64,000 bases of DNA from Sweltsa coloradensis (GCA_024449915.1 JAMZAV010000100.1:558001-622000), one strand, 5' to 3'. Positions 48,974 to 60,206 are shown, counted from the stretch's first letter. Notes: a model not told the origin generated them from the letters alone. Numbers and translations: made by a program.

Positions 48974-49524
48974 ATATTTCTGATGTTAGGTTAACTTAGG
49001 ATTTATGAAATTCAATCAATTGTTGTAAAGTTTTCAGTTTTAATGTAGGCCTAGCCTATAGATAATGCACCAACCCTTGTATTTGACAGGTGATTCAGGT
49101 TATCCCCTGGAGGCGCACCTGCTCACTCCAATAGAGACCCCGTCCTTGGAGGGGAAGAATGGTAGGCTACAGTGCGAGCCACCTGGCAACAAGGAGCTAC
49201 ATCTGTGTGATGGAGAGTTGCTTCAGGTGCGGAGGGACTCTGCTCTACACACCAGACAAAACACAGAGCATCATTATCAGCGCGTGTGTTTTGCACATCT
49301 GGTATGAAAGCTTAGTAGTAGTCCTAACTGTATTCTAACTCTAAGGTCTAGGTCTATCAGAATGCTAAGGCTGGCAGTTATCATAACCTAATTTCAAGCT
49401 TTTATAAATAAAGCAAAGTAGGCTATTCCTTGGTTATCTCCAACTATGCCGCAGGACTTTCAGTAATAATAATGTTGGATTTTGTTAGCTTTTGTATGCC
49501 TTTTTCCTCTTTATATTTATTAGC

Positions 49525-49620
49525 AATAGAGTAGAGTAGAGTAGAGTAGAGTATTATTTGCCGTTTGATCCATACATCATACACATATAGGCTTATATAT
49601 AGGCTTAATATTAAATTTAG
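49525..49620 (-). mobile_element. LINE 3' tail of the L1 family, minus
   Basis: The minus strand reads GGATCAAACGGCAAATAATA then (CTCTA)n; L1 ends GATCAAACAGCAATAAATA then (CTCTA)n. It is a very short 5'-truncated copy. Confidence 0.6.
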
Positions 49621-49809
49621 TTTCAAACATGGTTTTATTCTTATTATTTAGCCATAAATCCAATCAAGATATATCACAAAGTATACTAAATAAGTAAAAT
49701 ATCACTGGAGGTCATAATGATGGGGACGTTATTTTTAGGCCGCCCCTAAAACTGATTGTTATCGTCATGTTCATTAATATGTAAAATATTTTGGGCGTAT
49801 CTATAACGG

Positions 49810-50334
49810 TAAGGGTGCGTCTGAAATCGACTTTTTGAGCGAGTCTACTTGCCTAGTCGACTCGTTAGTCGGAAGTGACGTCATGTAGTTGGTGTCCAAA
49901 TGTAGCTAGAGTAGAAGGTGTGTTTAGTCTGCTTAATCTAGCACCCGAGCGTAGTTGCCGAAAGTGTGTGCTTTCAAGCCTACTCCGCCTGCTTACAAGA
50001 TGGCGGGGCCTCAGAAATAAATTGTAGAACTGATTGCATTCCCACAGATAGATATTCAGTAGGTACAATTTCTTGGTTGTATATAGTTCGTAAGGCAATA
50101 CGATATTTAATTATAAGCAGCAGCAATTAAATGGTGGCCAAGCTAATTTTGAATTGAAAACATATTTTACTTCATAACCTCACTTTTACGAGATGGTTTT
50201 CGAGGGCGATTTAGTGGCCTTCAAGTAGCTGATGACCAAACCTGCTAGTATGTGAGCTGAAAGCATGCTATAGCATGGAGCAGGCAAGTTGTTATCAGGC
50301 AAGCAGGCGAAATTACATTTCAGATGCACCCTTA
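49810..50334. mobile_element. TIR element with hAT-like ends
   Basis: The left end TAAGGGTGCGTCTGAAATC and the inverted right end TAAGGGTGCATCTGAAATG are 17 of 19 identical. GCAAGCAGGCGAAATTAC and GCCTACTCCGCCTGC phrases lie inside. An 8-bp duplication was not found. Related sequence with ATCACTGGAGG and CTCACTGGAGG flanks it on both sides (49704, 50526). Confidence 0.55.
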
Positions 50335-50818
50335 GTCTTAAAATAACAGACAAAATATTGTTGTCTCAAAAATCAATTGGCCGCCATTTTGTTTTTTTGG
50401 AATTTAAATTTTAGAATTTGTTTGACAATATGTAAAACCTTGTCCCAACCAATATGTTTAATAGTATTATATTATGCCAAAAAATCGTTTGGAAACTCTG
50501 TAAAAAAAATATTAAAATTCAAATCTCACTGGAGGCCACTCTATGTCCATAGGGACCCTATTTTTTGGTTGCCCTGAAAATGGATCCTTACACTCATACT
50601 TATCAAACCGGAAAATTTGTTGCCTGTATCACTTATCGCCTGATTTTTAAGCTTATTCCACTGAATACTCAGATCAATTAAGAAAATAACATATCGGATT
50701 CAACATACAGAAGCTAACATTCAATGTTTTATTTGAAACATTTTTTTGTCATGATGCTTATTCCTAAATTATTCCTAAAAAAGTACCAGAAATAACTTAT
50801 CGTCAATACCTACTGATG

Positions 50819-50940
50819 GTTACACTGACCGTTTTGTTCTAAAAGCTAATTAATTTCAGTTTTATTTTGTAAAATCTTGGTTACACTGACTGTTTTGTTC
50901 TAAATGCGAATTAATTTCAGTTTTATTTTGTAAAATCTTA
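50819..50940. repeat. Tandem duplication, 2 x 61 bp
   Basis: GTTACACTGACCGTTTTGTT and GTTACACTGACTGTTTTGTT start two 61-bp units that differ at only a few positions. It looks recent. Confidence 0.9.
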
Positions 50941-50944
50941 TAAA

Positions 50945-52250
50945 GCACACTTACTAAGATGAAATAAAAAAATAATTGCACATTTTCCATTTATAATGTA
51001 GACTATACCATAAAAAAGATGTACAACTGTGTAAATGACATCTACAACTACAACAACAACAATAGGCTTCCAGTCACGGCTGTCAAAGTGGATACCGGGC
51101 AATGCTTTTACAGCATTTTGAGACAAAACTTTTGATATGTGTGGCTTGCCTGTAACTGTGTGCTTGGGTGAGATGCGCATCTTGCAGGCGTGGCAATTCA
51201 AATGCTAGACAGCAATAATAGTGTGACTATGGTCCATGACACTATGAGCAATCCGTGAGCCTAAATTTCTCAACGCACAAGCAACCAATTTTCACTCCCA
51301 AATTGCGAGCTAGGGAGTGTAATAATTGTGAAGGATTGTTCATAATCATAAGTACTAATTCAAAATACTAAGAATTGTTCCTATTGTGGACCATAATTTT
51401 TTTTTCACATTAAACTGCAACTCAAGAAAATTACCAGTTTAACCCATCAGCTTACCTTTGAAAATCGCGGCGCGCTACCCTTAAAATCCATTATTTTTTG
51501 CAAAAGGGGGTGAATGGAGCGCATTCCAGTTGAAATGATTACTGCTCCTACAAAAATAAACCGATTTCCCTCAAATAAATTCTGAAATATAGCCTAAATA
51601 AATGTCTAGAGGTTATGAACTCTCCTGCAAATTTTTCTTATAGCCAAAATATCACATCCCTCATTGTCATAACAAGCAAAATATTGCACATTGCCGTCGC
51701 CGCCATAGCCCGCGCGCTGTCATACCGCCCACGAATGCAAACATTTCTTTCCTTCAAGCATAGACATGCTAAAACTTGACCTAAATACGAGCCAAACACA
51801 TCACAAAGTGTGTAGAGTACATCGAGCGCAATCTCTTGGTGATTGGACAAACCTTTCTCATATAATGACCGATAATGTAGCGCGCTGTTCCAACCCGTCG
51901 ATCTGACAGCAAAGTAATTCGACAGGCACTACAAGCAGCCCGTCGAATCGACGCTCGGGAAAGCCAGTGAGTTAACAGTTTGAGCCAACATTTTTTTTTA
52001 TTCAATATCTGAAGTTAATAGTGGTTTGATGTTAAAGTTTTACGTTCAACATCTATTATGAATTAATATTCAAATCCCAATTCAACAATAAATTATATTA
52101 GTCAACCTCCTTCCTTAGTACTAACCTGTAGGCCTACATCAATTAGACTTCATGTGCAAACCTAATAGTATTGTACAAGTTATGTTAGTAAATTTCGTAA
52201 TAACAATACCATCCTCGCAATTATAGGCTTCCTTCTATTAATGGCTGCTC
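50945..52250. other. No gene recognised; GC-richer 51680-51960
   Basis: Opposing frames 51638-51850 and 51781-52005 (both minus, different frames) lie in a GC-richer block; neither is recognised. Confidence 0.35.
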
Positions 52251-52254
52251 TATT

Positions 52255-52640
52255 CTTTTTACGGCTCAAATTTTAAAAAAGCATGTATAGGCCTACAAAT
52301 AATATTGACAAATGGATGATGATTTTTACATTTAAGTTTATTTAGTGCTGATTCAAGTTCCCATAGGAGAAAGGGGCCATTACATGGGTCCAGTCTGTCA
52401 TCCTTGTATTTTTGCTTTTCTACTCTTACATGGTTCTGATTTGTATGGTTACTCTGCTTAGCCAAATATTCACAGAATGCTTCTGTTTTGTCTCTGTCTG
52501 CCGTGAGCTGCTTTTTTGTATTCTTTATTTTTAATTTGTGGACTGGAATTAGCAGTAAATCTTTACCAATAGAGGCAATTATAAATATATATTCAATATA
52601 ATAATAAGATAAAATCTGGCATTTGCCTTCCCAGACCATA
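52255..52640 (-). mobile_element. LINE fragment between endonuclease and RT
   Basis: The minus strand encodes KTEAFCEYLAKQSNHTNQ, then PFLLWELESALNKLKCK. The pattern of a KA.FC.YF-like block followed by EL..AL..LK is the linker preceding the RT domain in jockey-type LINEs. It diverges after PFVNI, before the RT core. Confidence 0.65.
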
Positions 52641-52910
52641 TGCCCCTGAATAATTTATATAATTTTCCACTTTATACTGTAAAAGTTTGGAACACAATTT
52701 TCTTGGCGTTGTTTTCCCACAATTGTGGGGGTGTTTAACTATTAAGAGTTAAATAATTTTCCTTGGGCATTCAATTGAATTCAAACATGTAGGCCTATAT
52801 TAATATTTTTTTTTTCTTTTTTATATCTTGGTGGTAGGCCTTACTACATACATATACTTTTAGGCTATCTAGGCCTAAGTTATGGTAAAGTAATGTCATA
52901 ACAGTTTTTA

Positions 52911-53170
52911 TTAATATGCAATGGGCTTCCCTCTTTCTTCTACACTCAATTTTATTTGGTCTCTCCACGTATCTCTTGGGCGGCCAACTCTTCGTACTCC
53001 TCCCCATGCTCGTTCCAATTTTCTTCTCGGGATTCTCTCCTGTTTCATTCGTCTCACGTGTCCATACCACCGCAGTCTTTCTCTTCCTATTATGTCTCGT
53101 AGCCTGTCCACTCCGAGTTTCTTACATTGTAGTTTTGCTTTGCACCTTATCCAATTTTGTTATGGCCACT
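52911..53170 (-). mobile_element. LINE C-terminal fragment
   Basis: The minus strand encodes RLRWYGHVRRMKQERIPR, then RRVGRPRDTWRDQI, the hallmark C-terminus of RTE/I-type LINE polyproteins. About 66 codons are open before the stop at 52911. It is a different clade from L1-L3. Confidence 0.75.
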
Positions 53171-53246
53171 GAACTGCTTGGGAAAGAACTAACAAAGAAA
53201 AACTCTGGGAAGACAGAAAGAAATGGAGAGAACTAGTGGAAATGCC

Positions 53247-54437
53247 GGTCAGGCGTAGTCACCAGCTAAACTAAAAAAATATGTTTCCTTCATGCGAATT
53301 AATTATGAATTTAGAAATTAACAGAAAAATTATTGGGTGCACCGTGACCCGATTTTTTTCGTCAAACTTGGTATTTTTCGTGCTATGTCCCATCCATCGG
53401 CAAAAATCTCCCATAAGAAATAGCCTAAATAAATAAAAATAAATTGGATTTTGATCCCAAATAATATTACATGAAAAAAAATTTTTTTTTAAAACAACGC
53501 TTACCTTACAATTACATGAACAACAAAATTCTGTAATCTATGAATACCGTAAGCGCCCAACGCTTTTAATTTCCGAGTAAGGCAGAAATTTGTTGGTCGA
53601 AAATTTATTTTTTACTTTTTAGTACATTTAACCGTTAACCCTAAGCGTTGTTTTAAAAAAATTATTTTTTTCATGTAGATTATTTTATATTTTTTAGTCT
53701 TAACGAATGTTGTAATCGAATATGTGCTCACTGGACGTGTCCAAATTTCTGCATCTGGTTGGCCCATCCTTACTAGCTGTGACTAATTTCCCATATGAAC
53801 TTTGTTTGGTTAATTATTTACGATGAATTAATTGATTAATTAGTGAATCTATTCATCTATTTTCATCAAGAATACGTATGTGTGAAAATTTTCAGCTCGA
53901 TCGGACATTGGGAAAGTGTGTGAGTTATCGATTATAAGATTCCGTCCAGACAGACAGACAAACACATGAAGCTAATATAAGCGTTGTAATAATAAAAATA
54001 AAAATATTGGCCATTATTGCCTTACTCTACAGCCTTTTCAGTAAATCCTCTATATTTTGTTTTGTAATTTGGGTAAGTGGTTTGGTCAAAATAGGCTGAT
54101 TACCATGAAGGGGTGTGATTTTGGAATGTATAGTTTTGCGTGTTATGAGTGTATATTTGTGCACAGTTTCTAGACACGATGTTATAAAGGTCCATTTTAG
54201 ATTGGTATACAATGCTCTAGTATCTAGGCATATGTGGAACAAAAAAGAAACGGGCTAAAGTCGATTTAAGAAATTTCGCAAAACGTCAATTTTCACAAAT
54301 TTTTGGGTTAAAAAAATTGAAAGATTCGTGTAAAATCACACCTACAAGATATAATTTTTTAAACAGTCATTTTATTGTAGTTTTATGCAACAGATTATGT
54401 GGTAAAAAATCATTTTGGTGGGTAATAGCCCCTTTAA
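53247..54437. mobile_element. TTAA-type MITE (T6), same family as 16454, with insert
   Basis: It shares GCTAAACTAAAAAAATAT, CAGAAAAATTATTGGGT, CTATATTTTGTTTTGTAATT and the right end TAATAGCCCC with T5. The right TTAA is at 54434; the left end is mutated (AGGCGTAGTCACC). About 570 bp between 53430 and 54003 is absent from T5 and is a later insertion containing a foldback and an (ACAG)n retroelement-like tail. Confidence 0.7.
53469..53677. repeat. Foldback inside T6
   Basis: TACATGAAAAAAA plus TTTAAAACAACGCTTA at 53469-53505 is inverted at 53640-53677. Confidence 0.7.
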
Positions 54438-54439
54438 CA

Positions 54440-54878
54440 GACAGCGAAGAAGACGAGGTGCTGAGCCTGGGTAGCAAGCACTGATAAGCCGTAGCCTGAG
54501 AAAATGGTGACTCGTCACCCCAGACCCAAACATTTGAATATTGTCGATATTTAGTATCTTTTGTTTATTTTCCAGATATGCCATAAAATCGACGTCAAAG
54601 CTGCTTAGACGTTCTGGAGTCACCGCGAGTAAGTAGATATGGAGGCATTCTCGTACATGTAAGAAGTGCAATGGAGTGACTGTTCCGGAGGGCACGTGCA
54701 AGTTGCTCTAGGTATGAATAAGACTCACGTACAATTGTCAGGATTGGTAACGAAATTTTGTCCGTACAGAATACAAATCGTTTTGGTGCAATATGGTAAA
54801 TGGTTTTGGTCATTGTTTTTGACATGGTCATGTTTTTAGCACCTTTTCATAGTTGAGTCAGTATGTGTGCTTGACTCC
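54440..54878. other. No gene confirmed; two opposing reading possibilities
   Basis: Minus frames of 109 and 78 codons overlap in different phases at 54372-54831. No domain is recognised, though GC content is slightly raised. Confidence 0.35.
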
Positions 54879-55280
54879 TTAAGGCAGGATTGCAAGCTAC
54901 CACCAAGTACTTTTTATTATCCTGGGGAGATACTTAAAAAATATTGAAAAATTCTTCAAAATAGCTACTGTTACTACTGTTTAGTATTTAACTTTAAATA
55001 GTAATAATACAAATTTTTAGGTTTCCAATTTCCATACAAAAATAAGTTGGATGCTTGACTTTTTTTCCAGAATTTAATTAACATTGAATACAGACATTAC
55101 CTAGTCGCTTTTTTTTTACACTTTTTGACTGAATTTAAAATAGGCCTAGTGTATTAATTTCATGTAAATTTTAATAACAGTAGAATATCCTAAGATTTTT
55201 CAAAAAATCCTACTTTGCTTGAGACACTCTAAAAATCATTATAAATTATAAAACCCTGAGAAGTGGTTGCCCTGCCTTAA
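54879..55280. mobile_element. TTAA element T2, first of the stack
   Basis: TTAAGGCAGG at the left and its exact inverse at the right; GCAA follows in both ends after a 3-nt shift. It is 402 bp including both TTAA sites, non-coding. Its right TTAA (55277-55280) is also the left TTAA of T3. Confidence 0.75.
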
Positions 55281-55978
55281 CCCCTTAACTGTTTTTGCTG
55301 TAATATTACGCGCTAGGTGCCCGCACGGCAGATGTTTTTGCCGTAATATTACGTCCAAGCAGCATTGAACTATTTTGAGAATTTGAAAGTCAAATTTTGC
55401 GGTATTCCAGTTCTGTAAAGTGCTGCTATCTTAGGCCTACGGCAAAATCTGAAACTTCGTCGGTAAAAGAAGTTTCTATTTCGGCAGTGCATTGGCATTG
55501 AAACGAGGTATTTGCAATGCGTTCGCTTTTGTTTCGAAGTCAGCTGTTTATCTGTAAACATGGCGTCTAAACATTGCTCACATGTGATGATCAGAATCAG
55601 ATTTTAGTGTTTTCAGAAGATGGTGGTGATGACAGTGAGTTAGTTGATGTCATTTTTTATGGTGAAAGTGTTTCTAGTGATAGTGGGTGTAGTGGTATGG
55701 ATGAACTAAGTGATCAAAGGGACAGTGACTTGGAATTAGGCCAATTTGACACACGAAGGGTCTTAACTGACAGGCCTAGGCGTAAAACCTAGGCTAATGG
55801 CTTTGTAAGCTTATAGGCTAGGACACAATGTACAAACACTGAAAATTTCACGCAAAGCGGACAATTAGGTACCTAGTGAATTAACCATGAATGACCACTA
55901 GTCTACAAATTTTCCAAATATATGTATTGGCATTTTTGGGTTCCGGGAGGTGAAATATTAGAACAGTTAAGGCGTTAA
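55277..55978. mobile_element. TTAA element T3, second of the stack
   Basis: The left end TTAACCCCTTAACTGTTTT and the inverted right end TTAACGCCTTAACTGTTCT differ at few positions. The left subterminal region has a duplicated phrase TGTTTTTGCYGTAATATTAC. The ends and TTAA target suggest piggyBac. It encloses a short acidic frame. Its right TTAA (55975-55978) is the left TTAA of T4. Confidence 0.75.
55574..55792 (+). pseudogene. Acidic N-terminal-like transposase fragment in T3
   Basis: The frame has VFSEDGGDDSELVDVIF and DSGCSGMDELSDQRDSDLEL, rich in Asp, Glu and Ser, ending at 55792. An ATGGCG at 55560 in another frame could be the original start, with a frameshift. Many piggyBac transposases begin with an acidic serine-rich region like this, so it may be what remains after internal deletion. 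The DDD catalytic core is absent. Confidence 0.35.
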
Positions 55979-56226
55979 CCCTGCATTACTTGTACGTATT
56001 GCATGGGGTATATTACCCCAGAGCTACAAAATCTTATGTTTCTCAGAAGTGCTCAACCTTCCCGCCCTCTCGTTTGATGTATTCTCAAGTTACTCTATCT
56101 TTTATAATTTTTTTTACAACTACATGTTAGTCGTGGTTCTTAGTTTTAGCAGGAAAAAATATATAAGTTGGTTCGGTGTAGTAAAACTATATATAATTAT
56201 GTAAATACTAGGTTCTTGGGTTAAAC

Positions 56227-56327
56227 CGCGTCGTAATGATGAACCAGTGCAGAGACTGGGCGTCCACCGACGTTTCGTCTGATCTACGTCAGACATCATC
56301 ACGAAGGTTAAAGTCACAGTGGCTGGC
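56227..56327 (-). repeat. PLE terminal repeat, left, inverted
   Basis: On the minus strand it reads GCCAGCCACTGTGACTTTAA, then GTCTGACGTAGATCAGACGA and CCCAGTCTCTGCACTGG, matching the right copy. The hammerhead core on this side is incomplete (GTGATGA in place of CTGATGA). Confidence 0.85.
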
Positions 56328-58463
56328 TCTTTGTCTATAACAGAGAGACAAATCAGGAAATTGACAGCACTGCAACCTAAACAGAAACCAGCAGCCAAGA
56401 AGGTAGATCCCTCTCACGTAGTCCACAACTTGTCATCACCACCTCAGTTTTGGCTAAAGAGTTCAATTTTGCAATTGCCCCGAGTCACTTACCAGTGGAA
56501 GGCATTATTTGTGGCGTTGAATCAGCAATAATGGGCTTTCCTGATGATGAAGCTGAGAAGGTGCGTCAAGACATAGCCAAGGTCCTCCGCAAGGCTAAAC
56601 CTCCTACAAGAAATGTACCTGCCAAAGAGCTTTGTGCCCTGAAGGAGCTCAGGAAAAACACCATTATCATTGTTCTGCCAGCAGATAAAGGGGATTGCTA
56701 TGGTCATACTGAATAGCTCTGACTATAAAGACAAAATGGAAGCCTTATTAGAAGATAAAGCTTACAAAGCCACTCCAAGAGATCCAACTACATACTTAGA
56801 GAAGACCACTCGTACCCTTATCAAGGCATCCAACATAGATTCAGAAGCTCAAAAATACATCATTCCGATGGAGAAGTCCTCACGCACCCCCAGAATATAT
56901 GGCCTGCCCAAAATCCATAAAGTGGGAACTCCACTTCGACCCATTGTGAGTGCTGTGGGATCTCCAACTCAAGCTCTGGCTAGATTCCTAGCGAAAAAGT
57001 TTCAACCTTACACAGAGGATGCCGAGTCATATGTAAAAAACTCTACACACCTGATTAAGCTACTCTAGGAGTGGAAGGTTTGTCCTGGGGACATTTTGGT
57101 TAGTTTTGATGTGGTTTCGTTGTTTACGAACATCCCAGTGAAGGAAGCTCTTGACACAATAGAAGAGACCAATTCAATGCCAAAAGAGAAGACATCATGA
57201 AGTTGGCAAGGCACTGCATGTCGTCAACTTACTTTCTTTTCGATGGCAAGTTCTAGAAGCAAGTTGAGGGAGCTCCTATGGGCTCTCCACTGTCACCAGC
57301 AATTGCCAACCTTTTCATGGTGGACTTCGAAAAGAAGGCTTTAGCGGCAGCACCCAACAAACCTTCACAATGGATACATTATGTGGACGATATTTACGCC
57401 ATGTGGCCGTATGGCGCTGAGAAGTTGAATGGATTTCTGCCGTATCTGAACGGTCTTCACCCAAATATTCAGTTCACCATGGAGGTGGAATCCAATAACA
57501 GTCTCCCATTTTTAGATGTCTCGGTGATTAAGAATGAGTATGGGAGTTTGGGACACACTGTCTACAGGAAACCAACTCACACTAATCGGTATCTTAATGC
57601 GGCATCCCACCACCGCCCTGCTCAGCTGTTTTCCATTGATAACACTCTGGTTACCCGTTCTAGAAACCTGACTGATGCATCTAACTCCAAAAAGGAATTT
57701 GACAATCTCCGGGAAGCGCTATCTCTGAATGGTTATTCGGATAGAGATGTCACCAGAGCCATCAAACGGGACCCGACCAAATCCCAAGATGCTACTAAGG
57801 AGAAGGAAAAACCACGATCTAGAGCATTCCTCCCATATGTCAAGGGCACAACCGATATCATAGGAAGAATCCTCAATCGCCAAAACATTGAGACTATTTT
57901 CTCCACTGATAGAAAAGTAGGATCCTACCTGAGAAATGCTTAAGAGTCAATCCATCTGGAGGGAAAGGGGGTTTACGAGGTGCCATGTGGTGACTGTGAC
58001 CAAACATATATAGGCCAAACAGGTAGACGCATCGCCGTTAGGATAAAAGAACATTCCAATGCTGGAAAAGCAGGAGACAAGAATTTGGCCTTGGCACAAC
58101 ATGCGAAAGCTCTCTCTCATGTCATAGATTTCGAGAACACTAGAACTATTTGCCCTGTTCAGCGACTCCAGACCCGTATCATCTGTGGAGATTGAAAAAC
58201 GGCCTCACAATATAAACAAGAAAGACGATAGCCAAAGTCTTCCTCGTGCCTGGAAGCCAATTCTGATGCGTTGTCAAGTAGCAAATAGATATAATCAGAC
58301 AAAAGAGGTGCAACATCAGAACCCTATGGTGATAAGCCTAGCAGTTGAGGAACACTTAACAGTTTCTGTTCTAAACGATGTAGATGCTAAATCCAACAAT
58401 TCACAAGAAACCCCAGTAGGGCCAATGACAAGAAGCTGTAGTAAAAAGGTTTCACTACAATAG
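56319..58463 (+). pseudogene. PLE reverse transcriptase - GIY-YIG endonuclease, broken
   Basis: In order: an N-terminal segment with EFNFAIAPSHLPVE (56459), IVLPADKG (56680), the finger/palm PRIYGLPKIHK and PLRPIVSAVGSPT (56890-56965), motif A FDVVSLFTNIPV (about 57095), motif B GAPMGSPLSPAIANLF (about 57268), motif C YVDD (about 57379) and LPFLDVSV. The C-terminus has VPCGDCDQTYIGQTGRR and IKEH (GIY-YIG nuclease, 57980-58060), then EIEKRPHNINKKD and SLPRAWKP. RT copies RNA and GIY-YIG nicks the target. Frame changes near 56450, 56700, 57070-57280 and 58190, plus stops, make this copy inactive. The domain order fits Penelope/Poseidon-type PLEs. Confidence 0.9.
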
Positions 58464-58519
58464 AGTAAGGACGAGATCATGGTTTTAGATTTGACCTCGC
58501 CGCCTCGCACCTTTTTAGG

Positions 58520-58527
58520 TATATAAG
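58520..58527 (+). promoter_or_regulatory. TATA-like box before the right PLE terminal repeat
   Basis: TATATAAG lies 25 bp upstream of the right terminal repeat in an otherwise GC-richer stretch, a spacing typical of a core promoter. Function is inference. Confidence 0.3.
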
Positions 58528-58544
58528 GAGGCGGTTGCGCGCGT

Positions 58545-58661
58545 GCCAGCCACTGTGACTTTAACCTTCGTGAAGTCACAGTCACCCTGATGATGTCTGA
58601 CGTAGATCAGACGAAACGTCGGTGGACGCCCAGTCTCTGCACTGGTTTATCATTTCGACAC
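58545..58661 (+). repeat. PLE terminal repeat, right, with hammerhead-like motif
   Basis: CTGATGA (58587) is followed by a 6-bp stem GTCTGA/TCAGAC, then GAAA (58613) and a short hairpin CGTC-GGTG-GACG. This is the order of a hammerhead ribozyme core, a motif known in PLE terminal repeats. One extra U separates CTGATGA from the stem and the expected U before the cleavage site is C, so it may be inactive. Confidence 0.6.
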
Positions 58662-59042
58662 AGTATTTTATATACAACGGTCCGCAAAAACCTACAACAA
58701 TCCATATATATCAAATGGTAACAAAATTTGATTTTACCTGTATAATAGTACAAGATATGTCAAGATTGTCAACTAATTAAAATAATTTTTTTTTTAAATT
58801 TATCGTAATAAGGAAATTTTAAATTTTTCAATAGGAGGACCAACGACATAATTTCCTAGCAAATTGTGTAAAGTTTCAATAAAGTATAAATTTAATTCAC
58901 AATCATTCCTTAATTGGTGTTTCTACATATAAACAGTACCGGTAGTTGAGTACATTCAAATAAAGTAAAATATGTGAACCCTACATACAAACACCATCAC
59001 AACTCCAAACGCAATTGGGAATCCACATGTGCTTGTAAGTTA

Positions 59043-59783
59043 AATCCGACACATACAAAAACTTGTAAAAAGTCAGCCAAGCCTTTCACACCTAAAAGGT
59101 TTGAGATATACTTGAAGAGCCAAGCGACGTTTCATCCAGCAGTTATGCCCTACAAAGTATTGATATAATTTCGCCCCGTGACTAACGCCAAGCAATGGAT
59201 TTCAACGTTGTGTTCCTGTACAAAACATAATGAATAGAACATAAATTACAGTCAATTCATATTAATCAAAGAATTCAAATATATAATAAATAACACTAAT
59301 AAAGCTTGGCGCATTGACAACGGCGAGCGTGTGGCAAGGGTCGAATCTCCAACCAAGAGGTCATCATGCAATACCGACTGTTTGACAAGTTCAATACAAA
59401 CAGTAAAGAAAATATGTGGCTTTGCGGTAGTAGATATCTGTCGAAGACTGTGGGGTGTGGCAAATGCCTAAGCAACGGAGAGCGTGCACAAAGGGTAGAA
59501 CATTTTTTTCAATGCGCCAAGCTTTATTAGTGTTATTTATTATATATTTGAATTCTTTGATTAATATGAATTGACTGTAATTTATGTTCCATTCATTATG
59601 TTTTGTACAGGAACACAACGTTGAAATCCATTGCTTGGCGTTAGTCACGGGGCGAAATGATATCAATACTTTGTAGGGCATAACTGCTGGATGAAACGTC
59701 GCTTGGCTCTTCAAGTATATCTCAAACCTTTTAGGTGTGAAAGGCTTGGCTGGCTTTTTACAAGTTTTTGTATGTGTCGGATT
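59043..59783. mobile_element. Long palindromic foldback element P2
   Basis: Arms of about 270 bp around a roughly 200-bp centre; the ends AATCCGACACATACAAAAAC are exact inverses. Arm motifs AGCCAAGCCTTTCAC, GAGATATACTTGAAGAGCC and GGGCGAAATGATATC parallel P1. The frame 59391-59714 is a shadow of the arm. Confidence 0.85.
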
Positions 59784-60132
59784 TCAATACTTTTTTAAGT
59801 TTGGCGCTATAGCTACTAGTTGTTAATAAATTCATCGTTAGTAATCCATAACTTAAAACAAGGTTAAATGTTAAATATTTCCTCCGCCACTCGCGCCAAT
59901 TAAATTTAGGTTGCATTGTTATATTTAATAATTCGTCCACCACTAGCACTCACGACACACGCCAGATATATATTGCCGAAAAGTCATATTTTCTAATTGC
60001 TGTTAAAGTAAATTTAAATTATTGTACTTGTCACCGGTATTGACCACCTCTTCTTAGGAGGTTTTTACCACTACCCAACACTTTTCGATAGATGCCTGGC
60101 TCGCCGTCTGAGCAATGGTCTGAGACATCGTT

Positions 60133-60135
<3 letters not shown>

Positions 60136-60177
<42 letters not shown>

Positions 60178-60206
60178 AGGGAGAGGGAGAGGGAGAGAGA
60201 GAGAGT
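60136..60206. repeat. (AG)n microsatellite
   Basis: About 70 bp of GA/GGGAGA units. Confidence 0.95.

Larger units (their letters stand above)
47555..49310 (+). pseudogene. PIF/Harbinger (HARBI1-like) transposase relic with an intron
   Basis: Two exons of a DDE nuclease are visible. Exon 47555-47823 reads IGCVDGTHITMKAA (first catalytic Asp), SINVQAIC and PWPGSTHDSFIWR (second Asp). Donor GTATGG at 47824 and acceptor TTTGACAG at 49089 join GWLLG to DSGYPLEAHLLTPI (third conserved Asp) exactly in frame. After that the frame shifts; in the +1 frame come HLATRSYICVMES (Glu in the family position) and YTPDKTQSIIISACVLH. The N-terminal helix-turn-helix exons are not seen. Intact metal-binding residues with a frameshift and a deletion near the FG..K.RF block indicate a decayed transposase or HARBI1-type gene. 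Confidence 0.8.
56227..58661 (+). mobile_element. Penelope-like retroelement with inverted terminal repeats
   Basis: Terminal sequences at 56227-56327 and 58545-58661 are inverted copies of each other, enclosing the RT/GIY-YIG coding region. PLEs are known to have terminal repeats in direct or inverted order. The left copy lacks about 16 bp (AAGTCACAGTCACCC region) found in the right one. It lies inside TTAA element T4. Confidence 0.85.

Noticed and set aside
59391..59714. 107-codon minus-strand frame sharing residues with 58974-59168
   Set aside because: Both frames are the two arms of palindrome P2; the repeated peptide follows from the inverted DNA.
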